Positions 35,142-43,600 of a stretch of 64,000 nucleotides of DNA are shown here, piece after piece. The translations under genes and the position numbers were made by a program. The DNA is taken from positions 20,563 through 84,562 of the forward strand of contig JAETON010000011.1 in assembly GCA_021771695.1 (NCBI GenBank), given 5' to 3'. Below the pieces are notes generated by a model. That model searched no databases. It was not told where the DNA came from and saw only the letters and a program-made list of their open reading frames with translations. Within the stretch, counting starts at the first letter, position 1. Each line of letters starts with the position of its first letter. This DNA is from Lachnospiraceae bacterium. Its GTDB lineage: Bacteria > Bacillota > Clostridia > Lachnospirales > Lachnospiraceae.

Positions 35142-35492
35142 TTACATTTTTTGAATGGATAGTCCATTTTGAATTGCACAAAATTCAGGAAGACTCATTG
35201 TGTAATCCTGTTGATTTTCTTGGACATACTTTCGATATCCATTCATTTTATAGATAGCTTCCTCTTTTGAGCAATTGAAATGTTTCGCCAAATAATTGAG
35301 ATATTCATCTTGTGAGATCACCTTTGTTTCAATTGAATATAGATCTTCATCATGAAAGAAACATTGATACTCATAATCTTCAACTGCGCTTGGAAATACT
35401 TCAAATCCACATCGTGAACATACTGTAACGAATTGATCATTCTTTATTTTTTCTGAATCTAGAGCATTTTGTTTTATTAAATTCTTTTCCAT
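35142..35492 (-). CDS. Hypothetical protein, third gene of inserted cargo
   Basis: 116 aa with a strong AGGAGGG site. One CxxC pair is near residue 25 (VCSRCGFEVFPSAVEDYEYQCFF), then an acidic region and a helical tail. It lies between the zinc-finger protein gene and the VirB3-like gene. It could belong to the cargo pair upstream or to the transfer operon; I cannot tell. Function unknown. Confidence 0.55.
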   Translation of the reverse strand: MEKNLIKQNALDSEKIKNDQFVTVCSRCGFEVFPSAVEDYEYQCFFHDEDLYSIETKVISQDEYLNYLAKHFNCSKEEAIYKMNGYRKYVQENQQDYTMSLPEFCAIQNGLSIQKM

Positions 35493-35545
35493 GTAACCCT
35501 CCTATAATCACAAAAACAACCATTAAGGTTGCTTTTATCTTTTTC

Positions 35546-36643
35546 TTATTTATTAGACATTAAAGCCTGCATTGAATATTTTTCTGATAATAAAGAAGGC
35601 AGGTTTTTCTTCCAACTGTAATTTTCAAAATTAGCCAAATCGATTTTATGCTTATCCAACACCATTATCGTATCTTCAATGCTATATACACCTCGTATAT
35701 TTTCATCTATTAAAATTTCCTTTATCAAAGGAGAATAAAAGTAATTAGCTCCTTTATAACGAATCAACAAATAAAATATTTCTCTTAACTTTTCATCATC
35801 TGTTAATTTTTTAAATTGTTTATTATATTGCTTCATTAATTTATTATCTATTCTAGTAAACATTAGAATAACTGATTTTTCTTTTAAAGGAAAGATACAC
35901 ACTACGAGATCTTCCAATCTATTTTTATTTTGAATAGTTACTGATTGAAGTATAGAGTGATCTACATTTCTTGATATCGGAATGGAGGTTTGTGCAGCAA
36001 TAGGTACTGTATAATCTAATACACGGTGATAAAGTATCCTAAAATTCCTATACCCATTTTCAAAGCTTTTCTTTGCATATTGCAAATCATTAAAAAAATC
36101 TTGAATGTCAACTTTTACCGCTGAAGATTCTATTTTACCCATGCTTTCATAGTATGAAGATATTAACTGATCCTCTGTTAATTCAGAATGATTAAGACTC
36201 CCTTTAAAAATTCTAAATCTACTATTAAACAATTCATTTAAATATGTTTTCAATGCTATTGAATCTACTAAATCAGCTGGATTTGAAAATAATAGAGCAT
36301 TTTCACTTTCATAAACACTGAATTTTTCTTGATCACATTTAGAACATATTGAATAAAATACCCCAGCTTTATTTGTACCTATGAATTCTTTATCCCCAAA
36401 CGGTATTCTTAACCCCATATAATTAGCAGTTAGTACACCATAATTCTTTTTATATGGTGCTTTAATATTTTCAAGGCAAAAGAATGGAACTGTATGTGAT
36501 TTATGAAATGAACCTGAAACATTTTTTATTTCTCTTTCGCAAAGAGCGCAACACGTTTGATCCTTTTGATCATTAAACTTTTGATTAATTTTAGATTTAT
36601 AAATACTAATTTCCTTCGCATTTGGTTTAATATATGATGTCAT
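35546..36643 (-). CDS. Zinc-finger/HNH-like protein of inserted pair
   Basis: 365 aa. Residues about 30-55 read CCALCEREIKNVSGSFHKSHTVPFF-type (CxxC then H and SHTVP), and a second SICSKCDQEKF follows at about 105, giving a split treble-clef like HNH endonuclease scaffolds. The rest is helical and unassigned (LYHRVLDYTVPIAAQ, ILIDENIRGVYSIED). I start at M5 (36643) because GGAG is 5 bases upstream. It lies 15 bases downstream of the DUF2971 gene and interrupts the TrbL-to-VirB3 order of the transfer operon. Two-gene cargo of this type is a candidate anti-phage system; nuclease activity is not proved. Confidence 0.65.
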   Translation of the reverse strand: MTSYIKPNAKEISIYKSKINQKFNDQKDQTCCALCEREIKNVSGSFHKSHTVPFFCLENIKAPYKKNYGVLTANYMGLRIPFGDKEFIGTNKAGVFYSICSKCDQEKFSVYESENALLFSNPADLVDSIALKTYLNELFNSRFRIFKGSLNHSELTEDQLISSYYESMGKIESSAVKVDIQDFFNDLQYAKKSFENGYRNFRILYHRVLDYTVPIAAQTSIPISRNVDHSILQSVTIQNKNRLEDLVVCIFPLKEKSVILMFTRIDNKLMKQYNKQFKKLTDDEKLREIFYLLIRYKGANYFYSPLIKEILIDENIRGVYSIEDTIMVLDKHKIDLANFENYSWKKNLPSLLSEKYSMQALMSNK

Positions 36644-36658
36644 TTCTTTCTCCATAAA

Positions 36659-37456
36659 CTAAAAACATTTTTCTTCATATAGTTCAAATCTAAAATTTTC
36701 TTCGTTGTATGTCATCTGATAAACTTCACACTTTCCGTTAGAATTTTTACCAATCTCTACTAACTTGTTTTTATATTTTTGCTCACAGTCTTTTCCTATA
36801 TAGATTTTTCTAGGATTTGCATAAAAGAAATTATCTAATGGACTCATAATTCTAAATTCCTTTTCATGAAACCAACTTGAATGTTTTACTGTATTAGCAA
36901 GGACTAATATCTGTAAATAAAAATAAAATCCATCATCTTTTATTTTATCCTTATCTTTGATATTTCTAACAGAGTCTAAAAGACTTACTATTGTCCAATC
37001 ACCACTTCTTCTTTCATTTTCATAAAGAACAGGAAAAATAAGCTTTTTTTGTTCTTCATCAAGTTCATATTCAACACAATACCCTTGGTGATTATTCGCA
37101 TAATAAGCCCACATTGGCATATTCTGTTCGTTAGTGTTGGTAAAACAACTAACCTTTAAATTTTTTTGTAACGCTGAAAGTATATCTTGTACATTTTCTT
37201 TCTGTAATCCATACTCTTGCAATTTTTTATAGTCAAACATAAAATATCTACCCTCAAATGGATCATTAAAGGAATTAAAGTCGCTTAAGAAAATTTTATT
37301 TTCCTCTAGGCAAGATAATTTTTTTTCATTTACTTCTTTTCTATCATCCAAACTATAATATTTATAAAGTTTATTAGGTATAAAAGAATTTTTGTATTTT
37401 TGAGCCTTTTCAAACTCATTATTTTTAATATATTGAAAATATATTTCTAAATCCAC
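36659..37456 (-). CDS. DUF2971 protein of inserted pair
   Basis: 265 aa with DUF2971 features: FIPNKLYKYYSLDD near the start, KIFLSDFNSFNDPFEGRYF, then CFTNTNEQNMPMWAYYANNHQGYCVEYEL and HSSWFHEKEFRIMSP, the usual order of conserved W, Y and H residues. The family is frequent in defence islands, but its biochemistry is not established. I choose GTG 37456 because AGAGGTG is at proper distance; GTG 37465 overlaps that site. With the zinc-finger gene it forms a compact pair inside the transfer operon. Confidence 0.8.
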   Translation of the reverse strand: MDLEIYFQYIKNNEFEKAQKYKNSFIPNKLYKYYSLDDRKEVNEKKLSCLEENKIFLSDFNSFNDPFEGRYFMFDYKKLQEYGLQKENVQDILSALQKNLKVSCFTNTNEQNMPMWAYYANNHQGYCVEYELDEEQKKLIFPVLYENERRSGDWTIVSLLDSVRNIKDKDKIKDDGFYFYLQILVLANTVKHSSWFHEKEFRIMSPLDNFFYANPRKIYIGKDCEQKYKNKLVEIGKNSNGKCEVYQMTYNEENFRFELYEEKCF

Positions 37457-37518
37457 AATAGACACCTCTTTTTTTAAATTGCTTTTTTAATCCTATATCG
37501 CAACAGTATTATACCACA

Positions 37519-38370
37519 TCACTTCACTGAGCTTGTAATCGTTTTTGTGATTGTGATAGCAGATTGCATGGCATAAACAGAACTCATGATGTTTCCTTTT
37601 GTTGAAGTTTCTAGTCCAAATTGTTGTGCAATTCTTGGTACTTCGGCGGCTGCAAATATCAAACCAAGTCCTAATAGCAACTCCGATTGCATAACTCCGA
37701 GTCCTGCAAATAAGATCACTGTCTGCATAAACGCAGTAAAACATATCGCAATCGTTTGCTTACACCATTGGATAAATCCATCGGTATATCCTCTTGGCAC
37801 ACTAAACATATATAAACTTCCTACAGCAATTTGGATCAACAAAATACCACCTCTTTTTAGGTTGGCAAAAAACACCTTAATGACCGAATATCCAAGCATG
37901 ATGATCATCGCTAATGTAATGACGATTCCCATCGAACGACCTGTAATAATATCTAATGCACTTGTTGACATTTCTCCCATGCCTCCACCAATTAAGGAGG
38001 TCATTCCACCTGTGAGCTGTGTCTGTAGTGAGATACAAAATTTATAAAGTTCCACAGGCACTGTTGTAACTAGACTGACTGCCATAAATCCCTTTAGAAC
38101 ATTCAGGGCAGTATCTTTGATACTACCCCTTCCGTTCTGTGATTCAATAGCACACTCAAAGACTGCTACCACAAGTCCTACGGCAAACATAGTCCAGCCA
38201 AAGTAATTGAAGAATAATACGATTGCCTGTACCCATGTTTCATCAAACAATTCAGCACCCATATTTCCCATCATGCCGAAGAATTCAGAGAGGGCATCCA
38301 TTATGATCTCAAAGATCCAATTCATGATGCCTTCTAGAATCGTATCAACTACAAAATCAAATATAAACAT
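37519..38370 (-). CDS. TrbL/VirB6-like transfer membrane protein
   Basis: 283 aa with a short N-terminal amphipathic helix and about six membrane segments (AIVLFFNYFGWTMFAVGLVVAVF, GIVITLAMIIMLGYSVIKVFF, ITFTAFMQTVILFAGLG-type). It matches the CD0411/TrbL-like core channel protein of Tn1549-type ICEs. It starts 12 bases after the DUF3852 gene. The inserted pair lies directly downstream. Confidence 0.87.
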   Translation of the reverse strand: MFIFDFVVDTILEGIMNWIFEIIMDALSEFFGMMGNMGAELFDETWVQAIVLFFNYFGWTMFAVGLVVAVFECAIESQNGRGSIKDTALNVLKGFMAVSLVTTVPVELYKFCISLQTQLTGGMTSLIGGGMGEMSTSALDIITGRSMGIVITLAMIIMLGYSVIKVFFANLKRGGILLIQIAVGSLYMFSVPRGYTDGFIQWCKQTIAICFTAFMQTVILFAGLGVMQSELLLGLGLIFAAAEVPRIAQQFGLETSTKGNIMSSVYAMQSAITITKTITSSVK

Positions 38371-38382
38371 ATCTTATATTTC

Positions 38383-38727
38383 CTATAAAATATTCCAGAT
38401 ATAGTTTGGTGCTGTCAGTGTAAAACATAAACAAGCAAATAGGATTGCAGGTGCTGCCCATTCAAATTGTCCTTGTTTACGATAATCAAAATAAGCAGTG
38501 CCTAGTTTCACAAAGAAAAAGACAGCCAACACTAAATCAATAACTGGAAATACCACATTATTAACTACGGATTTGATTTGTCCTTCTGCTGCACCCCATG
38601 CTCCCTCAATCGCACCACTTACATCTCCTGTAGCATAAATATTTTGGATTGAAAACACACTTGCTACATACATGGCACATCCAAATGCCAATATTTTTTT
38701 CCATCGTTTTTTTGTTCTTTCTACCAA
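38383..38727 (-). CDS. DUF3852/VirB2-like small membrane protein
   Basis: 114 aa from TTG 38727, which has an AAAGGATGG site; the longer frame runs into the upstream gene. It has a signal segment (ILAFGCAMYVASVFSIQNIYATG), then two hydrophobic segments (VVFPVIDLVLAVFFFVKLG and AAPAILFACLCFTLTA). Size and place before TrbL fit the VirB2/Maff2 pilin-like position of Gram-positive ICEs. DUF3852 is assigned by pattern. Confidence 0.75.
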   Translation of the reverse strand: MVERTKKRWKKILAFGCAMYVASVFSIQNIYATGDVSGAIEGAWGAAEGQIKSVVNNVVFPVIDLVLAVFFFVKLGTAYFDYRKQGQFEWAAPAILFACLCFTLTAPNYIWNIL

Positions 38728-38755
38728 TTTAAACCATCCTTTCTTAATTTTTGTC

Positions 38756-39154
38756 TTATAAAATTTCTGATGCTTCCGCAATTCCTTTGGCAACTTCTTC
38801 TGAACTGATTCCATGTGATACAAAGATGTTCATAATTGCATCAGGTACAAGTTCGCATAATTTATCACTTGTCGTGATTGTGATTTCTTCATTAAAACAT
38901 ATCATGTGAATCTTTTTTTCTGTCATGCCACATTGCTCCATCAATTCATTAGGAATACATAAGTATCTATCTGGATTGCTTTCCTCATGATAGCTACTTT
39001 CCACTCGCAAGCACTTTTCAATTGGTTCTGTAGGACAAGGATAGCTGATTTCTAAACTATCTCCTGCTGTCAGTTCCATATCTAGTAATGCCTCTACAGG
39101 AATTTCAATTTTTCCATCATCTGTTACTATTGCTTCAAAAGTTTTCGTTTTCAT
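38756..39154 (-). CDS. AbrB-like protein
   Basis: 132 aa from ATG 39154 (AAGGAG site). The first half is SpoVT/AbrB-like (KTFEAIVTDDGKIEIPVEALLDMELTAGDSLEISY) and a second similar segment follows (RYLCIPNELMEQCGMTEKKIHMICFNEEITIT). It overlaps the end of the methylase gene by 20 bases. It may bind DNA near the transfer promoter; the role is inference. Confidence 0.65.
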   Translation of the reverse strand: MKTKTFEAIVTDDGKIEIPVEALLDMELTAGDSLEISYPCPTEPIEKCLRVESSYHEESNPDRYLCIPNELMEQCGMTEKKIHMICFNEEITITTSDKLCELVPDAIMNIFVSHGISSEEVAKGIAEASEIL

Positions 39155-40109
39155 CTTCTTCTCCTTCTGTATCATTGAATGGGGAATCTATGTATGCGAA
39201 TAGATCAATTTGATGTCCATACGATCTTCTTTCACTTGTATCATAGTTGGATATCAATACTTCAGGAAACTGTGAACTTCCATCATATCGCATTGCCATA
39301 TTGTTCTGTCTTTCACAGGGTTCAATATAATAATCTTGATACAGTTCACGAATATAGGGACAATCGTTATACGATAACAAAAACTTCCCTTGTATGTTAG
39401 CCAATGTATCTCGTAAACGAATATGATCTTCTTTTTTAAATTCCACCTCATAGTGACCTTCCGTTTCAAAATAGGGAGGATCACAATAAAAAAAGGCATC
39501 TGGTCTATCGTATTGATGGATCAATGCCTCAAAATCTTTGTTTTCTATGACTGTGTTTGCCAGTCTTTCATTAACTTTCCACACTTGTACAAATGCTTTT
39601 CTTACGTCATATGGTCTTGCACCAAATGTCTTACAGCCACTTGCATAAGAATAGCGAATCAATTTAAAGAAAGCAACTGCTCGTTTTACATCGTTGGATG
39701 CTTTATCAGGTTGCATGAGTTCTTGTATTTCTTTTGCCTGCAATTCATTGAAGTATTCATTGACTCTATGCATTTCTTCTTCAATAAATTTATCTTCAAT
39801 CTTTTGTTTATCTACAATTTCTCGATATAAGTGAAAGATATAGCGACCATTCTCTGGTAGATAACCAAGTTCTTTAATAAATGCCAATGGCTGTTCTCTA
39901 ACGACTTGAAACATATTCGTTAGATTTTGGTTAAAGTCATTGTATACTTCCAATCCTCTTTCAGGTGGTTTACCAAACAGTACCCATCCACCTCCACCAA
40001 ATACCTCGATGTATCTTTTATAGTCTGCAGGAAATCTTTGATAGATCATTTCTCTTAATGCTTTCTTACCACCGATCCATGATATTAAACTATTCAAATC
40101 ATTTCTCAC
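39135..40109 (-). CDS. Dam-type DNA adenine methylase (D12 class)
   Basis: 324 aa. The AdoMet site is SWIGGKKALREMI with VFGGGGWVLF, and the catalytic motif is FYCDPPYF (D/N-PP-Y) at about residue 212. It should methylate adenine N6 in a short site. No restriction gene is adjacent, so it is probably an ICE orphan methylase that protects the transferred DNA or marks it. It follows the LPD28 gene in the operon. Confidence 0.9.
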   Translation of the reverse strand: MRNDLNSLISWIGGKKALREMIYQRFPADYKRYIEVFGGGGWVLFGKPPERGLEVYNDFNQNLTNMFQVVREQPLAFIKELGYLPENGRYIFHLYREIVDKQKIEDKFIEEEMHRVNEYFNELQAKEIQELMQPDKASNDVKRAVAFFKLIRYSYASGCKTFGARPYDVRKAFVQVWKVNERLANTVIENKDFEALIHQYDRPDAFFYCDPPYFETEGHYEVEFKKEDHIRLRDTLANIQGKFLLSYNDCPYIRELYQDYYIEPCERQNNMAMRYDGSSQFPEVLISNYDTSERRSYGHQIDLFAYIDSPFNDTEGEEDENENF

Positions 40110-40118
40110 CCCTTCCTG

Positions 40119-40475
40119 TTATTTCATTGTTTGTTCAATCTTTTGTTTACCAATAAATTGATTTATGTCTAGCTTTTCATATTCTTCCATTGTGATAGTT
40201 TCACCCAAATAAGATTCTTCTTCTATTGGATAATACGAACCATCTAATTCTAATGGAAATAATTCTTTGCACAACAATGTACCCCAATGATTCACAAGGA
40301 CATGTGGTTTAATTTCTGCAAAGATACCTTCACATATATCCGAATCACGAACATCATAGCAATGTAAAGATTGGGATACAGTTTTCCTATCTAATCTAGC
40401 GTTTGTAAATGCACATATATGTCCATCAACCTCAACTAAATCATATGTTTCTTTTGTAGCATCGATTGGAATCAT
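40119..40475 (-). CDS. LPD28-like protein
   Basis: 118 aa. YDLVEVDGHICAFTNARLDR and LHCYDVRDSDIC, then PHVLVNHWGTLLCKE, ending in a beta-helical tail, match the LPD28 domain that occurs in mobile-element and large polyvalent proteins. Function unknown. It precedes the methylase and follows a 33-aa membrane peptide gene. Confidence 0.7.
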   Translation of the reverse strand: MIPIDATKETYDLVEVDGHICAFTNARLDRKTVSQSLHCYDVRDSDICEGIFAEIKPHVLVNHWGTLLCKELFPLELDGSYYPIEEESYLGETITMEEYEKLDINQFIGKQKIEQTMK

Positions 40476-40480
40476 ATCTT

Positions 40481-40582
40481 CTACATATCCTTTCTTCGTT
40501 TCTTAACAAATGTATAAATACCAATTCCAACAGCAGTTAAAATGCCAATCGTTCCTACGATCATGGATATTGATTCTGGCAT
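40481..40582 (-). CDS. Single-pass membrane peptide (33 aa)
   Basis: A short gene with a GGAGG site before ATG 40582. It encodes MPESISMIVGTIGILTAVG followed by IGIYTFVKKRRKDM: one hydrophobic segment and a basic tail. It lies between the adhesin terminator and the LPD28 gene, whose ribosome site falls in its stop region. Good reading frame but no family recognised. Confidence 0.6.
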   Translation of the reverse strand: MPESISMIVGTIGILTAVGIGIYTFVKKRRKDM

Positions 40583-40601
40583 ACCCTTTTCCTCCTTTAC
40601 T

Positions 40602-40626
40602 TGAAAAGGGAGACATATGCCTCCCT
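40602..40626 (-). terminator. Terminator after adhesin gene
   Basis: AGGGAG/CTCCCT with an 8-base loop, followed on the minus strand by CTTTTC. It lies 8 bases beyond the adhesin stop and upstream of the 33-aa gene, and may limit read-through from the adhesin. Confidence 0.6.
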
Positions 40627-40633
40627 AGTTTAT

Positions 40634-43600
40634 TTAATCAAAATCTTCTTCATTTTTCTTTTTCTTGTAAAACCATAGTGCAAGAATTACACCTGCAGAA
40701 ACAAGAGCACCTCCAACATACAACATGATATTTGTCTGATCTCCTGTACTTGGATTTTCCGGAATCAGTTTATCTTTCATCGTGATCTTTAATCCATCTT
40801 CAGCTTTGAAAATAATGCTTTCTGCAATCTCGTAGCCTTTTGGTGCTGTTTTTTCTGTCAATACATACTCTTTTCCTTGTACAAGATATTTGATCTTATG
40901 TGGTTCTTTTCCAGAAATCCATTCATCAATCACTTTTCCAGTTTCTTTTTCTGTAACTTGCATTTTCGCACCCGGTAACTCTTTTTTAGATGTAATATCA
41001 ACTTTTGAGAATTCCATTTCCACTGGTTTATTCTCTACTTTGATACCTAGTTGATTACCATCTTTTTTCACTTCGACTTCATAGATATGATCGTTAGTCA
41101 CATAACCATCTGCTGGATCTTCCTTGATAAAGTATGTGCCTAGTTCCAATTCTTTGAATTCTAAATATCCTTTTTTATCGGTTAATCCAGTTTGTACGAT
41201 ATGTTCAAATGCTTTATCGGTCGCAATCGTAAAGCGAACATCCGCTAGTGTTTTTCCTGAATCTAAATCGGTCTTATGAAGATAAATACTTCCCCTTTGA
41301 AGTTCGTTGATAATTCCTTCATCACTACCAATCGTGATACGATATTCAGAAACATCTCCACCATGCCATGCAATCTCAAAGTCATATTCTGTTTCATCAA
41401 GAATATACATCTTGTTTGTTTGAAGTTCTTTAACAAAATATGTTCCATTTGGTAAGTCTGGGAAATGATCAAACTGACCTAGCTCATCGATTCCTGTTGT
41501 ATCGATTAACTGTCCTGCCTGAATCGCTACTTCGCCCATGTAGTTGTAGATATCTTCTCTGGCATATATTCCAAATACTACATCTTTCCATGCATTCAAT
41601 TCTTCATGATCTTCAAGTGTTTCCATGAATTTTGTAAACTGCACATTCACTCTTGGTCTTTCGTTCTCAAGGATTGAGTTGACAATCTGAATCTCAGTTG
41701 ATTGACTATCTTTGATTTCAAAATAATGTTTTTGCGTATCTGTCACATAGCCATGTAAATCTGACGATTCAACATAATAATATTTTCCAACCAATAATTG
41801 TGTCGATGTAACACTTTCCCAATCACTTTCTAATGTTTGGATCGCTTCATCTTTATGCCAATATGTAATACCATTTCCAAGTGTAATGTCCTCTGCCGCA
41901 TAAATCGTTATGTTTGCACCTAATAAATTTTGAGTATCCCATACTGGTGATTCGGTTGTACCAAATTCACTTTGACCAGTAACAGTACCATTGAAGGCTT
42001 CCCCTGTTTTCTGCCATTTTAAATGACCCACAACAAGATCATCTTTCATTTCAACTTTCTGAATTTCTCCTGTATCTTTGACTGTGAATTCAATCGTTTG
42101 TGATAAGGCAAATCCATAAGGACTGCTTGTTTCAATCAATTGATAGATTGTGTTAGGTTCTAACCCTTTCACAATATGAGGTTCATTTCCTGAAATCCAA
42201 GATTCAAATACACTTCCATCTTTTTCTTTCAATGTTAGATGCGCACCCGGTAATTCTTCATCGGTTGTTGCATCTTTTTTACTGATTTCTACTTTCGTGA
42301 TTTCATTCTTCACTTCTTTTTTGAAAGAGATTGTTGGAATTTCTTGTCCTTTATATGCGGTATTTACATCAATTACCTCTTGTGTAGATGCATAACCAAT
42401 TGGTGCTTGAAGTTCCTTAATTTCAAAATGTTGATTGATTGGCAAATCCACTTTAAAGCTTAGCTTTCCACTTTCATCACTTGTCACTTGCTCAATGAGT
42501 GTTCCTGCCTTAACAAGGATAGAACCATCATATCCAATAACATCTTGTTTTGCGTAGATTCCAAACCTAGCCCCTTTTAATGCAGTTCCTGTTTCACTAT
42601 CTGTTTTCATGATATCAAGAGACACTTTTTGTCTTTGATTTTCATATTCAGTACTTTCACTTACAACCGCTGTATCTTGATCTTTATAAGTCAACTCTAC
42701 CGTTTTAACTTCTGTGTTTAATACAAATGTATCTCCAGCAATTTGTTCATAGACAGTATATTTTCCTAAAGGTAATTGATCCGTCGTTGCCTTACCACCC
42801 TTTGTCGTTAATTCTGCAACCTTTGTACCCTTTGTATAAATTACATCACCTTGATTATCTGCAGATAGAATATCTTCAGCTGCTTTGATGATAAACTTAG
42901 CTCCATCAACTGGTTTCTTCTCATAAATAAATTGGATATTTCCTTTATCATCTTGTTTTGTTGATACGACTTGTTCACCAATTTTTGACACTGTAATTTT
43001 ACCTTTCACAGAAACATTTTCCTTTGTCACAGTAATAATTGGTGTTTTCCCATCCTCAGCCATCTCATATGCACTGTTTGATGATACTGTAAATTTGATA
43101 GGAGTCTTATCTACAGTATAAGAAAATGGAGCTTGAATTTCTTCTAACTGATAGTCAGCTGGTTTAAGCGTATTAGGAGTTGTAACTGTACCACTCTCAT
43201 CTGTTTCAAAAGTATCTACATAATGTGGCACTGGAAACCAAACCCATTGACCTACATATTCGTTTGTATCTAGATTTTTGATTTTGAATGTTGTACCAGG
43301 TAATAAAACTGTCTTTCCTGTTTCTTTATCTACTTTTACAGCTTTTATTAAGGCTTTGAATGGTGCATCATTTAAGACTCGCCATTCCTGTGGTTCACGA
43401 CTATCTTCTTCAACAACCACTGTAAAATCATCGACTGGGAAAACATCGTCTAACTTTTTTGTTTCCCTAACCATATATGTTCCATATGGAAGTTCAATGC
43501 TTTGCGCAAAACCTTTTTGATCTGTCTTTAAGATGTCATAGGTTTTTGCCTGTTCCCATCCTACTTGATCGATTTCACTTTTTAATTTAACTGTAAATTC

